Positions 6,920 through 14,136 of a stretch of 33,030 bases of DNA are shown here, one piece after another (positions within the stretch are counted from its first letter, which is position 1; each line of letters starts with the position of its first letter). The notes beneath the pieces are model-generated. The model searched no databases and was not told where the DNA came from. It saw only the letters and a list, made by a program, of their open reading frames with translations. Made by a program: the position numbers and the translations under genes. The DNA is from an uncultured Eubacteriales bacterium (GTDB lineage: Bacteria; Bacillota; Clostridia; Peptostreptococcales; Anaerovoracaceae): positions 1-33,030 of the forward strand of contig CAJUEB010000003.1 of the NCBI GenBank assembly GCA_910585135.1. Direction: 5' to 3'.

Positions 6920-8765
6920 CGGCCACCTCCAAATCCTCCACGCCGCAAAAGCACTGGGCATAGCGGTTGATCCCGCAGCCTGCGCACCCCTTCCGGCAGT
7001 CCGCCGTCACACTGGCAGCCCGAGCCTTTTCACTTTCCTCAATCAAAAACGCCTTATCAATCAGCGGATCGATAATATCCCATGGAAGGATCTCATCGTA
7101 GGAACGCTTGCGGTAATTATAAAACGCGATATCCACCTCTGTTTCAGCGAAAGCTTTCTCCCAGAGGTCTGCCCGGTAATGCTCCGTCCATCCATCGAAC
7201 TTACAGCCCAGCGCATGGGCTTTTTCCAAGAGCCTGCCGACCCGCCTGTCCCCTCTTGCGAAAACAGCTTCCAGCTTGCTCGTTTCCGTCTCATGGTAAT
7301 TGAAATGAATGCCTTTAATGCGAAGCTGCGCGGATAGATAGTTGTGCTTATCGATGAATTGCTGCGGCGTATCCTGCGCCTCCCACTGAAACGGCGTATG
7401 TGCCTTTGGCACAAAATTAGAAGCGCTGACCGTCACGCGAAAACGCCCTCCCTTCCGCCCCCGCAATTTGAAGTTAAGCTCCATGATGTTTTTCGCAATG
7501 ATGCCGATCCCATCCAAATCCGCATATGTTTCACCCGGAAGCCCGACCATAAAATACAGCTTGATTGTTTCCCAGCCAAGCTCGATCGCCTGCTTGACCG
7601 CACCGTAGATATCCGCTTCCGTGATGTTCTTGTTAATAATATCGCGAAGCCGCTGGCTGCCTGCTTCCGGGGCAAACGTAAGCCCTGACTTTCTGTAGCC
7701 CTGAATTTCCGCAAGGACACGGAAGGAAAAAGAATCCAGCCGCAGGGACGGCAGAGAAAGCGCCACGTTTTGCGCTTTGCACATTTGCATCAATTCCACA
7801 GCCAAATCTTCAAATTCAGAGTAATCGCTCGTGGAAAGCGAAAGCAGAGAAAGCTCATCATGGCCTGTATTTGCAAGCTGCTGTTCTGCCAATTTCCTGA
7901 TGGTTTCCGGCCTGCGCTCCCTTACCGGTCTGTATATCATCCCCGCCTGGCAAAACCTGCACCCTCTCGTACAACCCCGGAAGGTTTCTACCACAGCCCG
8001 GTCATGAACAGTGTCGATAAACGGAACGATATTTTTGACCGGAAATTCCGCCTTGTCCAAATCGTTTACGACAGCCCGCTTCACCCGATCAGGCGCATCA
8101 GTCCATAACTTGTCAAACCGCTGTATCGTTCCGTCCAAGTTATATATGGGTTCATAGAATGCTGGCACGTATACGCCATCATAACGACTGATCGTTTTAA
8201 GGAAATCTTCTTTCCCTGTACACGCTTTTTTTGCCATGCAAACCCGTTCCAGCAGTTCTTCCCCATCTCCGATCAAAAACGCATCGATAAAATCAGCAAG
8301 CGGTTCTGGATTAAATGCGCACGGACCGCCCGCGATCACGATCGGGTCTTCTTCGCCCCGCTCGCGGCTCTTGAGCGGGATGCCCCCCAAATCCAGCATA
8401 TTCAGTACATTCGTATAAGATAACTCATATTGCAGCGTAAATCCCAGGATGTCCAGCGCTTTTACAGGCGTGAACGTCTCCAGCGTAAAAAGCTCCCTGC
8501 CATGCTGCCGCATCAATGCCTCCATGTCCATGGCTGGTGCAAAAACGCGTTCACAATAAATGTCTTCGTTTTTGTTTAAAATATGATACAGAATCTGCAA
8601 TCCCATATAGGACATCCCGATTTCATACGTATCGGGAAATGCAAATCCCACCCTGACCGCTACCGTTTCCGGGTCTTTTTCAATGCTGTTTACTTCACCA
8701 CCTGTATACCGGGCAGGCTTTTCCACTTTTTTTAACAGGTTATCCAGTTCTCTGTCTACTCTCAT
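6912..8765 (-). CDS. Radical SAM protein, TIGR03960 family
   Basis: 617 residues. An N-terminal B12-binding-like region (about 30-180, with GFAFPDTYEIGMSYMGLQ and IAGGPCAFNPEPL) precedes a radical SAM domain whose 4Fe-4S cysteines are C265, C269 and C272 in RGCTRGCRFCQAG. A second cysteine-rich patch lies near the C-terminus (CRKGCAGCGINRYAQC). The family is widespread in anaerobes, usually near rplU/rpmA/obgE and together with the DUF2344 protein that follows here. The reaction is unknown; modification of RNA or a ribosome-related target is sometimes suspected from neighbourhood. Its ATG overlaps the HD gene's stop by 4 bp. Confidence 0.92.
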   Translation of the reverse strand: MRVDRELDNLLKKVEKPARYTGGEVNSIEKDPETVAVRVGFAFPDTYEIGMSYMGLQILYHILNKNEDIYCERVFAPAMDMEALMRQHGRELFTLETFTPVKALDILGFTLQYELSYTNVLNMLDLGGIPLKSRERGEEDPIVIAGGPCAFNPEPLADFIDAFLIGDGEELLERVCMAKKACTGKEDFLKTISRYDGVYVPAFYEPIYNLDGTIQRFDKLWTDAPDRVKRAVVNDLDKAEFPVKNIVPFIDTVHDRAVVETFRGCTRGCRFCQAGMIYRPVRERRPETIRKLAEQQLANTGHDELSLLSLSTSDYSEFEDLAVELMQMCKAQNVALSLPSLRLDSFSFRVLAEIQGYRKSGLTFAPEAGSQRLRDIINKNITEADIYGAVKQAIELGWETIKLYFMVGLPGETYADLDGIGIIAKNIMELNFKLRGRKGGRFRVTVSASNFVPKAHTPFQWEAQDTPQQFIDKHNYLSAQLRIKGIHFNYHETETSKLEAVFARGDRRVGRLLEKAHALGCKFDGWTEHYRADLWEKAFAETEVDIAFYNYRKRSYDEILPWDIIDPLIDKAFLIEESEKARAASVTADCRKGCAGCGINRYAQCFCGVEDLEVADV

Positions 8766-9295
8766 TCGTTTCCTCTCATCAATTCTTCAATCGTGCAGCC
8801 GATCACCGCTTCTATCTTGTCCATAAAAAGCCGCGTTTTTTCTTTGTTTTTCAAAATAATCGGTTTTGCCTCCGGGTGTCCTTTTTTCTCCGCTTTGCTG
8901 ATAATGTATTCAATTCGCCTGTCAAGTCCCACATATTGATCCTCCATGACGAGCCTGTCACCAAGGCACACCATGTCCGTCTCATCGATCTTTTTTAATG
9001 AAGCGGGAAAAGAATGCTTCATATGTGCTTTGATAATACGAGCCTCTTCCTTATAACCCAGTCTTTTCACCCATTTTGCACCGACCTTCCAATGCTTGTC
9101 CTCCACACGCGCGATGTCGTGGAGCATGCCTGCTGCCAGAATAAGCTGTAAATCGAACAGAAAGCCATTTTTGTTTAAAGCTTCTGCAATGGTGTATGCT
9201 GTCCGGGCAACCGCCCTGCAATGACCCTTTACATGCTCCGGCGTCTGGTATTCATTTAATAATTCTTCACATACTTCTCGTGTAGGATGCTTCAT
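8762..9295 (-). CDS. HD-domain phosphohydrolase
   Basis: 177 residues from the ATG at 9295 (AAGGA 7 bp upstream). The HD signature is present: H25 (VKGHCRAVA), H59-D60 (GMLHDIAR) and H91 (IKAHM), a set consistent with a metal-dependent phosphohydrolase. The segment around VGAKWVKRLGYKEEARIIKAH resembles small HD proteins acting on nucleotides or phosphorylated cofactors; the substrate cannot be told. It is the first gene of a coupled set (HD - radical SAM - DUF2344, overlaps of 4 and 8 bp), so it may serve the same pathway. The 206 bp upstream carry two 55-bp repeats with promoter-like -10 boxes. Confidence 0.85.
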   Translation of the reverse strand: MKHPTREVCEELLNEYQTPEHVKGHCRAVARTAYTIAEALNKNGFLFDLQLILAAGMLHDIARVEDKHWKVGAKWVKRLGYKEEARIIKAHMKHSFPASLKKIDETDMVCLGDRLVMEDQYVGLDRRIEYIISKAEKKGHPEAKPIILKNKEKTRLFMDKIEAVIGCTIEELMRGNE

Positions 9296-9348
9296 CTGTC
9301 TGTCCTTTCCTGGCGAACCTGTTGTCTTACCGCAATGCCTGCGCATGT

Positions 9349-9403
9349 TTCAATGAACGCTTCCTTGCGGCAACGCCGTATCAATCGATGCGTTCATTAT
9401 ACC
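9349..9403 (-). repeat. 55-bp repeat, copy nearer the HD gene
   Basis: 54 of 55 bases match the copy at 9441-9495; only position 9375 (G here, A there) differs. On the minus strand it reads TATAATGAACGC, then a 28-29 nt centre containing CGGC-GTT-GCCG, then GCGTTCATT, so the outer arms AATGAACGC/GCGTTCATT form a perfect 9-bp inverted repeat around a smaller hairpin. The TATAAT could serve as a -10 box for the HD gene. Confidence 0.85.
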
Positions 9404-9440
9404 TTGAATCTCCTTCGTCTCTTTCAATCAAAATTCATGA

Positions 9441-9495
9441 TTCAATGAACGCTTCCTTGCGGCAACACCGTATCAATCGATGCGTTCATTATACC
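9441..9495 (-). repeat. 55-bp repeat, copy nearer the SpoIVFA-like gene
   Basis: Second copy, offset 92 bp from the first with a 37-bp unrelated spacer. In the minus-strand transcript the single difference turns a C-G pair of the inner hairpin into U-G, so the fold is kept. It begins 6 bp after the stop of the SpoIVFA-like gene. Confidence 0.85.
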
Positions 9496-9501
9496 ATAAT
9501 T

Positions 9502-10008
9502 CTAACGGAATTCTTGAAAAGAATAGTAAAAATCCGCCTTACCGTTTTTTTCATAAACCCCGATGATCTGCCCTTTTTTCACATTGGACGGCACGCTGAC
9601 ATTCACCGTCTTCAGGTTTCCATACAGGCTTTCTCCCTGATCCCCGTGTGTGATCTTCACATATTTTCCGATCTCCTCGTTTTCCCCGACAGCAGTTACC
9701 TGCCCGCCGCCAACCGCATAAACCGCCGCTTTGTTTCCCGTATATTTTTCATCGATGGGGTCTCCATAAACGGGTTTTCCGGTAATCACGTCCACAGCAT
9801 CGGTCATTTTTCCTGTAACATTTGCCATGACCTGCGTACTCTTTTTTGCCGCCGCCTTGATATCCTCCGCCGTATAGCTGACGGACATATGCTGGATCAC
9901 CATATCTGCACCATTTGCCAGCGCCGGGATGTTCGAATGTTTCGATAACAAGAGAGCAAGTACCACAAGCAGGCATACACCTGTCTGCTTCAATAACTTT
10001 TCCCGCAT
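9502..10008 (-). CDS. SpoIVFA-like protein with inactive LytM (M23) domain
   Basis: 168 residues: an N-terminal membrane helix (about 8-22), an extracytoplasmic spacer, and a LytM-like fold (about 89-168; AVGGGQVTAVGENEEIGKYV, LYGNLKTVNV, VKKGQIIGVY). Active M23 peptidases have YGHL and HLHF; here these read YGNL and FYYSF, so the zinc-binding histidines are gone. Bacillus SpoIVFA, which holds the SpoIVFB protease inactive, has the same degenerate LytM end (as I recall, YGELKDVDV and VYYFAM) and sits beside rplU. This protein lacks SpoIVFA's long N-terminal region and no spoIVFB is adjacent. The ATG has AGGAGG 6 bp upstream. SpoIVFA-like is a good guess; another degenerate M23 regulator is possible. 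Confidence 0.7.
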   Translation of the reverse strand: MREKLLKQTGVCLLVVLALLLSKHSNIPALANGADMVIQHMSVSYTAEDIKAAAKKSTQVMANVTGKMTDAVDVITGKPVYGDPIDEKYTGNKAAVYAVGGGQVTAVGENEEIGKYVKITHGDQGESLYGNLKTVNVSVPSNVKKGQIIGVYEKNGKADFYYSFQEFR

Positions 10009-10047
10009 TTTGCACCTCCTATATCCTATTTATATTCCCTGCGGTGC

Positions 10048-10079
10048 AAAAAAAGAAGGCGTTTTCACCCGTAACGCCT
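10048..10079 (-). terminator. Rho-independent terminator after obgE
   Basis: On the minus strand AGGCGTT (10073-10079) pairs with AACGCCT (10057-10063) across a 9-nt loop and is followed by TCTTTTTTT. It lies about 95 bp after the obgE stop and just before the ribosome binding site of the SpoIVFA-like gene, so that gene probably has its own promoter or depends on read-through. Confidence 0.75.
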
Positions 10080-10173
10080 CCTGCTCCTTTTATGCCTCTC
10101 ATCTCGGATCGGGAATAAAAAAGAGAATGAATCAATCATGATCGTTCAGCAAATCAACGATGTGTCTTCCAAA

Positions 10174-11475
10174 TCAGTCATAATCCTCATCGAAATATTC
10201 AAATGCAAAGTCCTTCACCTTGATGGTATCGCCGTCCTCCATACCCATTTCCCGCAGCGTTTCCAATGCGCCGCTCTTTTCAATATACTTGTAAAGATAA
10301 CGCAGCGATCCGGCATCATTGAAATTCGTCGAGTTGAAGATCTTCTCAAGCTGCTTGCCATATAAGATATAATCGCTGCCGTCAAAATCAGCATAAACGG
10401 TTCTGTAATCAGGATCGTTTTCGTCTGCCTCAAAGTCAAACATTTCGTAAACTTCCTCTTCTTCGGCGGGCACAAGGAGAAGCTGCTGCAACTGATTGGC
10501 CGCTTCCGCAAGGATTTCTTTCACGCCGAGATTGATCGGCGCAGACATCGGAAATACCGGATAGCCTTGCTGTGAAACATATGCTTTGAATTTCTCGTAT
10601 TGTGGAGCTGTTTCACCGATCAGGTCGATTTTATTGGCAGCGACGACCTGCGGCTTTTTCAGTAGTTTTGGGCTGTACTGCCCTAATTCATGAATGATCT
10701 TATCAAAATCATCAATCGGATCTCGGCCTTCGCTTCCCGAAACATCCACTATGTGGATCAGAACCTTCGTCCGTTCGATATGCTTGAGAAACTGATGGCC
10801 TAAGCCAGCACCCGTGTGCGCGCCTTCTATGATGCCCGCAATATCCGCCATCACAAAGCTGGTATCAAATATCTGCACCACACCTAAATTCGGTTCTATC
10901 GTCGTGAAATGATAGTTTGCGATCTTCGGTTTTGCACTGGTTGCAACGGAAAGAAGCGTCGATTTCCCCACATTGGGAAAGCCGACCAGCCCTACATCCG
11001 CAATCAGCTTCATCTCTAAGATCACAGTTCGCTCCTTTGCAAATCCGCCGGCCTCGGCAAAGTTCGGTGCTTGCCTCGTAGAAGTGGTGAATTTCACATT
11101 TCCCTTGCCGCCCTTGCCGCCTTTTGCCGCTACAAAGGATTGTCCATGCTCCGTCAAATCCTTCATCACACGGCCTGTTGCTTCATCGATCACGACAGTT
11201 CCAACAGGAACTTTGATCGTCAAATTCTGCCCATTGCGTCCATAGCGTTTTTTCTTCATCCCAGCCTGTCCATCCTCGGCTTCATACTTTCTCTTATAGC
11301 GAAAGTCCATCAAGGTGCGCAGGTTTTCATCAGCCAGAAAAATCACATCGCCGCCTTTACCGCCATCGCCGCCATCCGGGCCTCCTTCCGGCACGAACGG
11401 TTCCCTGCGGAATGATACTGCGCCATCGCCGCCCTTGCCAGATTTTATGAAAATTTTGGCTCTGTCTACAAACAT
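10174..11475 (-). CDS. obgE: GTPase ObgE/CgtA
   Basis: Essential ribosome-associated GTPase involved in large-subunit assembly and stress signalling. 433 residues in the three-domain order: glycine-rich Obg fold (1-158, with GGDGGKGGDVIF), G domain (G1 GFPNVGKST at 165-173, G3 DIAG, G4 NKID), and the C-terminal OCT domain typical of Gram-positive Obg (about 345-433, YADFDGSDYILYGKQLEKIFNSTNF), ending in an acidic tail. The start ATG at 11475 has a GGAGGAG site; an ATG ten codons upstream lacks one and would add residues not seen in the family. It follows rplU-rpmA, the usual order. Confidence 0.97.
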   Translation of the reverse strand: MFVDRAKIFIKSGKGGDGAVSFRREPFVPEGGPDGGDGGKGGDVIFLADENLRTLMDFRYKRKYEAEDGQAGMKKKRYGRNGQNLTIKVPVGTVVIDEATGRVMKDLTEHGQSFVAAKGGKGGKGNVKFTTSTRQAPNFAEAGGFAKERTVILEMKLIADVGLVGFPNVGKSTLLSVATSAKPKIANYHFTTIEPNLGVVQIFDTSFVMADIAGIIEGAHTGAGLGHQFLKHIERTKVLIHIVDVSGSEGRDPIDDFDKIIHELGQYSPKLLKKPQVVAANKIDLIGETAPQYEKFKAYVSQQGYPVFPMSAPINLGVKEILAEAANQLQQLLLVPAEEEEVYEMFDFEADENDPDYRTVYADFDGSDYILYGKQLEKIFNSTNFNDAGSLRYLYKYIEKSGALETLREMGMEDGDTIKVKDFAFEYFDEDYD

Positions 11476-11537
11476 ACCGTCTCCTCCAAAATCAATTATG
11501 CCCAACTAGCCTTTCATCAATGTATCGTCATATAAGT

Positions 11538-11563
11538 AGAGCCCCTAAGAAATTAGGGGCTCT
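11538..11563 (-). terminator. Perfect hairpin between rpmA and obgE
   Basis: AGAGCCCCTAA (11538-11548) and TTAGGGGCTCT (11553-11563) form an 11-bp perfect stem with a 4-nt loop, starting 8 bp after the rpmA stop. No T-run follows on the minus strand (ACTTATATG), so it may be a weak terminator or an mRNA-processing/stability hairpin that sets the rpmA:obgE ratio. Confidence 0.5.
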
Positions 11564-11571
11564 CAATTACT

Positions 11572-11832
11572 TTATGCTTCTTTTGGATATACGCTTACCT
11601 TTTTTCTCTTCTTGCCATGTCTTTCGAACTTAACAGCTCCGTCGATCATTGCAAACAACGTATCGTCTCCACCAATCCCAACATTATTGCCAGGGTGGAA
11701 CTTCGTCCCTCTCTGTCTAACCAAAATGCTTCCAGCACTTACGAACTGACCGTCTCCTGTCTTAATGCCTAAACGTTTCGACTCACTGTCGCGGCCGTTC
11801 TTCGAGCTACCTACTCCTTTTTTACTTGCCAT
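11572..11832 (-). CDS. rpmA: 50S ribosomal protein L27, without N-terminal extension
   Basis: 86 residues beginning MASKKGVGSSKNGRDSESKR. L27 reaches the peptidyl transferase centre with its N-terminus. In most Bacillota L27 is made with a short extension ending FFA before SKKG, removed by the protease Prp. Here the methionine-alanine directly precedes SKKG. An in-frame TAG lies seven codons upstream with no alternative start in between, so no extension can be encoded. The GGAGG site is 10 bp before the ATG. The gene is 57 bp from rplU with no prp (ysxB) between them. Confidence 0.97.
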   Translation of the reverse strand: MASKKGVGSSKNGRDSESKRLGIKTGDGQFVSAGSILVRQRGTKFHPGNNVGIGGDDTLFAMIDGAVKFERHGKKRKKVSVYPKEA

Positions 11833-11889
11833 GCACCAGACACCTCCTCGCTATATCAATTTAAACCTTTGATTTTCTGTTTTAACTGC

Positions 11890-12405
11890 TTATTTCAGGG
11901 CAGCTTCTATCGTTTCAATCATCACTGCATTCGTAGCCTTTTCATCGATGTCGATGTTATTTTCCTTTGCGAATTCTATGAGCTGCGCTTTCTTCATAGA
12001 TTTCAAGGATGGTTTCTTCACAGGAGCAGCGGGCGCAGCATCTGCTGTCTTTTCGGATGCTGGCTTTGCCTCTGCCGGCTTCGGTTCCGCTTGCTTCCCG
12101 GCAACAGCAGTAATCTCTACTAATGTATACGGCTGTCTATGTCCTTGCTTCTTTCTATAGTCCTTCTTCGCCTTGTACTTGAAAATGATGACCTTCTTGC
12201 CCTTGCCGGACTTGATTACCTTACCTTCAACGGTAACGCCGTCTAGGTAAGGAGTCCCCACCTTAACATCAGCGCCTTCCCCGGCAACCAACACCTTGTC
12301 GAACACAACCTGCTGGCCGTCTTCAATGTTTAACTTTTCTACAGCGATCTGATCGCCATTCTGTACTCTGTACTGCTTTCCGCCTGTCTCAATAACTGCG
12401 TACAT
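11890..12405 (-). CDS. rplU: 50S ribosomal protein L21 with C-terminal HeH/SAP-like extension
   Basis: Residues 1-103 are a complete L21 (MYAVIETGGKQYRVQNGD ... KQGHRQPYTLVEITAVAG). Another 68 residues follow: an Ala/Pro/Lys/Glu-rich linker (about 104-133) and a compact helical segment (about 134-171, LKSMKKAQLIEFAKENNIDI ... IETIEAALK) that resembles helix-extension-helix, SAP or Rho-N modules, which often bind nucleic acid. The usual bacterial L21 ends near residue 103, so this protein is about two thirds longer. The reading frame is open without interruption and ends just before rpmA, so it is not a fusion with a downstream gene. First gene of rplU-rpmA-obgE. Confidence 0.95.
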   Translation of the reverse strand: MYAVIETGGKQYRVQNGDQIAVEKLNIEDGQQVVFDKVLVAGEGADVKVGTPYLDGVTVEGKVIKSGKGKKVIIFKYKAKKDYRKKQGHRQPYTLVEITAVAGKQAEPKPAEAKPASEKTADAAPAAPVKKPSLKSMKKAQLIEFAKENNIDIDEKATNAVMIETIEAALK

Positions 12406-12542
12406 TTTAAATCTTTACCTCCTCTATCCAGTCTCGCCTTATCAGGTACCAGCCATTCTAAAGCAAGAATAAAGCTGAATTTAAAACCCTTTCCGTGCGG
12501 CTTACATTCATATATAATACTACAATCCAAGAGGCTTGTAAA
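12406..12542 (-). promoter_or_regulatory. rplU promoter and about 100-nt leader
   Basis: On the minus strand TTTACA (12537-12542) and TATTAT (12514-12519) with 17 bp between them make a good housekeeping promoter. About 100 nt of untranslated leader follow, including GTAAGCCGCACGGAAAGGG. Many Bacillota carry an L21-binding autoregulatory leader here. I cannot confirm the fold by eye, so the leader's role is tentative. Confidence 0.6.
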
Positions 12543-12580
12543 GAAGATTTTTCAACTGCCCCGCAATTTATCGCTTTATT

Positions 12581-13702
12581 TTATTCGATGATTACACCAT
12601 CCTCATCGATCATCAATTCGCCGTCATCAAGCTCTACATGTTCCAGCTCGGCTTCGTCCTCGTTCTGTTCCTTTTCCGCCTTGAGCGTATCCAACAGCAA
12701 GCCTTCTATTTTTTGCATGATATCCGGGTTTTCCGTGAGGTATTTCTTGACATTTTCCCTGCCCTGTCCGATCCTGTTACCGTCAAAGCTGTACCACGAG
12801 CCAGCTTTGTCCAAAATCTTAGCCTCCACTGCACAATCCAGCACGTCGCCGACTCTTGAAATGCCTTCCCCATACATGATATCGAATTCTGCCTGCTTAA
12901 ACGGCGGAGCTACTTTATTCTTCACGATTTTGGCCTTGGTCCTGTTGCCCAGTATCTTATCGCCCGCCTTGATGCTGTCAACCCGCCTGACATCGATCCG
13001 CATGGAAGCAAAGAACTTGAGTGCCCTTCCGCCTGTCGTCGTTTCCGGGTTTCCGAACATAATCCCGATCTTTTCCCGAAGCTGGTTGATAAAAATAATC
13101 GTCGTATTCGTCTTATTGATCACGCCGGCCAATTTTCGCAGCGCCTGCGACATGAGCCTTGCTTGTGCGCCCACCGTCGCATCTCCCATCGCGCCATCGA
13201 TCTCATGCTTCGGCACGAGCGCTGCGACAGAGTCCACTACCACGACATCGATCGCGCCGCTCCGAACGAGCATCTCCGCAATTTCCAGCGCCTGCTCCCC
13301 GTAATCCGGCTGTGAAACCAAAAGCTCGTCTACATCTACGCCCAGATTTTTCGCATATTCGGGATCGAGCGCATGCTCTGCATCTATGAATGCCGCTTTC
13401 CCGCCTTTTTTCTGGGATTCCGCAATAATATGTAACGTCAGCGTCGTTTTCCCCGACGATTCCGGACCGAATACTTCCACGATCCTTCCCCGCGGAACGC
13501 CCCCGATACCCGTCGCCAAATCCAAGCTCATCGCGCCTGTCGGTATCGCTTCGATATTCATCCTCGCGTTCTCATCACCAAGCTTCATGATCGCGCCTTT
13601 TCCATATTCCTTCTGTATCTTTTTTAACGCTTCTGCAAGCGCTTCCTCCCGATCCTTCGCCGGATCTGCAATCTTCTTTGACTGTTTCTGATTCGCCGCC
13701 AT
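12581..13702 (-). CDS. recA: Recombinase RecA
   Basis: DNA strand-exchange ATPase and co-protease for LexA cleavage. 373 residues from the ATG at 13702 (GGAGGG 7 bp upstream; an ATG five codons earlier is less likely). Walker A GPESSGKT is at residues 79-86. DVVVVDSVAALVPKHEI, the loop-2 region (GNPETTTGGRALKFFASMRIDVR) and an acidic C-terminal tail are all present. In many Clostridia cinA is directly upstream of recA; here cinA is about 5.5 kb away, with the FtsA-like, GNAT and terC genes between. Confidence 0.98.
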   Translation of the reverse strand: MAANQKQSKKIADPAKDREEALAEALKKIQKEYGKGAIMKLGDENARMNIEAIPTGAMSLDLATGIGGVPRGRIVEVFGPESSGKTTLTLHIIAESQKKGGKAAFIDAEHALDPEYAKNLGVDVDELLVSQPDYGEQALEIAEMLVRSGAIDVVVVDSVAALVPKHEIDGAMGDATVGAQARLMSQALRKLAGVINKTNTTIIFINQLREKIGIMFGNPETTTGGRALKFFASMRIDVRRVDSIKAGDKILGNRTKAKIVKNKVAPPFKQAEFDIMYGEGISRVGDVLDCAVEAKILDKAGSWYSFDGNRIGQGRENVKKYLTENPDIMQKIEGLLLDTLKAEKEQNEDEAELEHVELDDGELMIDEDGVIIE

Positions 13703-13730
13703 TTTTATTCCCTCCACGGTTCACGTGCTG

Positions 13731-13744
13731 TGAACATTTGTTCT
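13731..13744 (-). promoter_or_regulatory. LexA (SOS) operator of recA
   Basis: AGAACAAATGTTCA on the minus strand contains GAAC-N4-GTTC, the core of the Gram-positive SOS box (CGAACN4GTTCG). It starts 3 bp after the recA -10, so bound LexA would cover the RNA start. GTTCAC/GTGAAC, an adjacent 6-bp inverted repeat (about 13719-13735), overlaps its far half. Confidence 0.85.
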
Positions 13745-13747
13745 TTT

Positions 13748-13776
13748 ATGATACCTTATTTTTTTTCCCAGGTCAA
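13748..13776 (-). promoter_or_regulatory. recA proximal promoter
   Basis: TTGACC (13771-13776), 17 bp, TATCAT (13748-13753) on the minus strand: a strong housekeeping promoter directly followed by the LexA box. Confidence 0.85.
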
Positions 13777-13948
13777 GTAAATTTTATCATAATTTATATC
13801 CCTTTCTTATCCTAATTTTCCTGATAAAGCATCCCTGCCCACCGTAATTCAATTGGCACGGCATATAAGGATGTTTTCTGTCACATGAAGCTCCCTATTA
13901 TATGGTATGCGCATAGAAAGCCGAACATTATTTTCCTGTTTCTATTAT
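13777..13948. other. Non-coding stretch between two leftward promoters
   Basis: AT-rich, without a convincing gene on either strand. It includes an imperfect hairpin at 13830-13873 (outer arms CATCC/GGATG, inner TGCC/GGCA or CCGT/ACGG). The distal promoter at 13949-13977 would transcribe it leftward into recA, so it is either recA leader or a small RNA of roughly 150 nt. I do not recognise a known riboswitch. Confidence 0.4.
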
Positions 13949-13977
13949 ATTTTACATATAATTCCATATTTTGTCAA
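13949..13977 (-). promoter_or_regulatory. Second leftward promoter, upstream of recA
   Basis: TTGACA (13972-13977), 17 bp, TAAAAT (13949-13954) on the minus strand: closer to consensus than the LexA-controlled one, about 200 bp further out. It may give constitutive recA expression or a small RNA. Confidence 0.65.
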
Positions 13978-14081
13978 GACTTTTTCTTTCATTGCTTTAT
14001 TTTACGCCCGCCTCTTTTCCCACCTGTTACAGCAATAATTTATTTACAGGCTTTGCCATCTTGTAGTAAAATAGATACAAG

Positions 14082-14087
14082 TATAAT
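14082..14087 (+). promoter_or_regulatory. -10 box of the FtsA-like gene
   Basis: A perfect TATAAT 50 bp before the ATG. The only -35-like hexamer is TTGTAG at 14061-14066, giving a short 15-bp spacer, so the promoter is probably weak or uses another factor. Confidence 0.4.
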
Positions 14088-14136
14088 GCATACCAAAGCG
14101 GAGTGCAGTTTAAAAGGAACATCGGAGGCAACATTT

